Below, in pieces: positions 38,900 through 39,728 of a stretch of DNA of 39,728 bases (position 1 is the first letter of the stretch; every line of letters begins with the position of its first letter). The position numbers were made by a program, and so were the translations under genes. The notes under the pieces were generated by a model. It had not been told where the DNA came from and made no database searches. It saw only the letters and a program-made list of their open reading frames with translations. The stretch lies in the IMG/VR virus record IMGVR_UViG_3300043427_001767, positions 1 through 39,728 of that record; one strand, written 5' to 3'. This DNA is from a virus.

Positions 38900-39101
38900 C
38901 CCCAACCCCACCGCCCGCGCCATGGTGGCGGCCTTCGACGCCCGCTACGAACTGTGCGGCCCGTTTGACGACAACTGGCAGGAGGTCTGCCTGGCGGATG
39001 CGTTGCAGGTGCTGGCGGATCAGATCGAGCACCACTGGGATGGCGCCGAGTGCTTCGACTACGTGCAGCGCCTCGCCGCCGAGCTGGAGGCCCAACCATG
39101 A
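38892..39101 (+). CDS. Hypothetical protein (69 aa)
   Basis: ATG 38892 overlaps the endonuclease end by 8 nt. MPDPNPTARAMVAAFDARYE, then ADALQVLADQIEHHWDGAEC; short, acidic and helical. It overlaps the next gene by 4 nt. No family known to me. Confidence 0.6.
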   Translation: MPDPNPTARAMVAAFDARYELCGPFDDNWQEVCLADALQVLADQIEHHWDGAECFDYVQRLAAELEAQP

Positions 39102-39376
39102 CCACCCTTTCCCCCGCCGCGCAGGCGATCAAAGCCGCCATGCTGGCCACCTACGACAGTCGCGTCCGCCGCGATGACGCCCTCTGGCGCCTGGAGCAGC
39201 CCGGCGCTGTCTCCGCCCTCCGCGCCCTAGCCGACCACCACCCATCACCCATCACCCTGGGCCAGCCGATCGACCACTGGCACCCCGACGAGCGCACCCG
39301 CCAGGAGTTGCGGAACATCGCCGCCGAGCTGGCCGGTGAGCCCACTGACATCACCACGGAGACGACTGATGACTGA
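39098..39376 (+). CDS. Hypothetical protein (92 aa)
   Basis: MTTLSPAAQAIKAAMLATYD opens a helical protein with LRALADHHPSPITLGQPIDH and a Thr/Asp end. It contains an AIKAAM...ALRALAD layout like many small cyanobacterial phage ORFs. Coupled to both neighbours by overlap. Confidence 0.6.
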   Translation: MTTLSPAAQAIKAAMLATYDSRVRRDDALWRLEQPGAVSALRALADHHPSPITLGQPIDHWHPDERTRQELRNIAAELAGEPTDITTETTDD

Positions 39377-39440
39377 TCTTCAATCTGTGCTGCTTTTTGC
39401 AGTTGCTTGTCTTGCTATCACTGCTTGGTTTTTCAAATGA
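39369..39440 (+). CDS. Tiny single-membrane-segment protein (23 aa)
   Basis: ATG 39369 to TGA 39440, overlapping the previous gene by 8 nt and the next by ATGA. The product is essentially one hydrophobic segment (SVLLFAVACLAITAWFF) with a Lys C-terminus. Base use is T-rich, unlike neighbours, as needed for a hydrophobic helix. Tiny membrane proteins in phages include lysis or host-takeover factors; no specific role can be claimed. Confidence 0.5.
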   Translation: MTDLQSVLLFAVACLAITAWFFK

Positions 39441-39728
39441 CCGACCTGCACGCCCTGATCCACCGCATGGCGGACGAGCTGGATCTCTACCACCAACACG
39501 TTCAGGACGATCGCATGGCCCGGCACTCCCTCGCCGCCGAAGCCCGCGCCGCCCTGGCCGCCGAGCCGGTGGGGGAGGGGGTGACGCCCGACTACATCGA
39601 CCCCGAGCACACCGGAGCCGACCGGGACATGCTGGAGGTGTTCTATTCCGCCTGCCGGGGTGAGGGTGGCACTGCCGATGAGATCCACCTGCGGGGCCTC
39701 CGCGCCGTCCTGGCCCGCTGGGGCCGCC
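39437..39728 (+). CDS. Hypothetical protein, 3' end cut by window edge
   Basis: ATG 39437 (ATGA overlap); 97 codons read to the right edge. MTDLHALIHRMADELDLYHQ, then SLAAEARAALAAEPVGEG and a C-terminal RGEGGTADEIHLRGLRAVLA. The helix plus AEARAALAAEP linker resembles that of the DUF551-like protein at 25624..26025, and such N-terminal modules are shared among small phage proteins. Confidence 0.6.
   Translation, partial: MTDLHALIHRMADELDLYHQHVQDDRMARHSLAAEARAALAAEPVGEGVTPDYIDPEHTGADRDMLEVFYSACRGEGGTADEIHLRGLRAVLARWGR

Overview
This window reads as most of the genome of a GC-rich tailed phage or prophage (siphovirus-like: long tape measure protein, lambda-type tail chaperone frameshift, DUF4055-type portal) of a cyanobacterium, probably a GC-rich picocyanobacterium of the Synechococcus/Cyanobium type. 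The host inference rests on a cyanobacterial cyAbrB-type regulator gene (21513..21989), a SigB/SigF-like sigma factor, and HNH/AP2 and AP2-like proteins. No integrase, holin, endolysin or tRNA gene was recognised, so virus versus integrated prophage cannot be decided here. Both ends cut genes.

Layout. A divergent control region at 33354..33438 splits the window. Leftward (minus strand) from it runs a long, tightly overlapping series: a ribbon-helix-helix protein, a PD-(D/E)XK-like nuclease, a primase-polymerase/VapE helicase, an iteron-like non-coding region (30056..30421), small and large terminase, five small genes and a sigma factor, three small genes, a terminator, then portal, MuF-like head protein, connector/tail-completion proteins, the G/GT tail chaperone, tail tube, tape measure, hub-like proteins and a 1246-residue repeat protein. 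After these come fibre/adhesin-like genes, then (unusually far from the portal) scaffold and major capsid, and finally a collagen-like fibre cut by the left edge.

Rightward (plus strand) runs an accessory block: two small unknowns, a large SF2 helicase/DNA methyltransferase fusion, a small secreted or membrane peptide, an RTX calcium-binding repeat protein, small unknowns, an HNH-AP2 endonuclease and a string of very small overlapping genes. Four single-gene plus-strand islands (17010, 18177, 21084, 21513) are embedded in the minus-strand morphogenesis operon and behave like morons; one of them is the cyAbrB homologue.

Signals not explained by genes: (i) an 11-mer, CGGAAASCTGA on the minus strand, and close variants, at nine minus-strand gene starts at fixed distances (3 nt or about 17-22 nt); (ii) an in-frame GGGAAAG slippery heptamer; (iii) a shared promoter/leader block upstream of two plus-strand genes 12 kb apart, with GTAGC/GCTAC palindromes next to the ribbon-helix-helix gene; (iv) a GCCCRACC iteron-like array with an AT-rich patch and a homopurine run beside the replication gene. 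The sigma factor, cyAbrB, AP2-like and ribbon-helix-helix proteins suggest the element carries an elaborate transcription programme.
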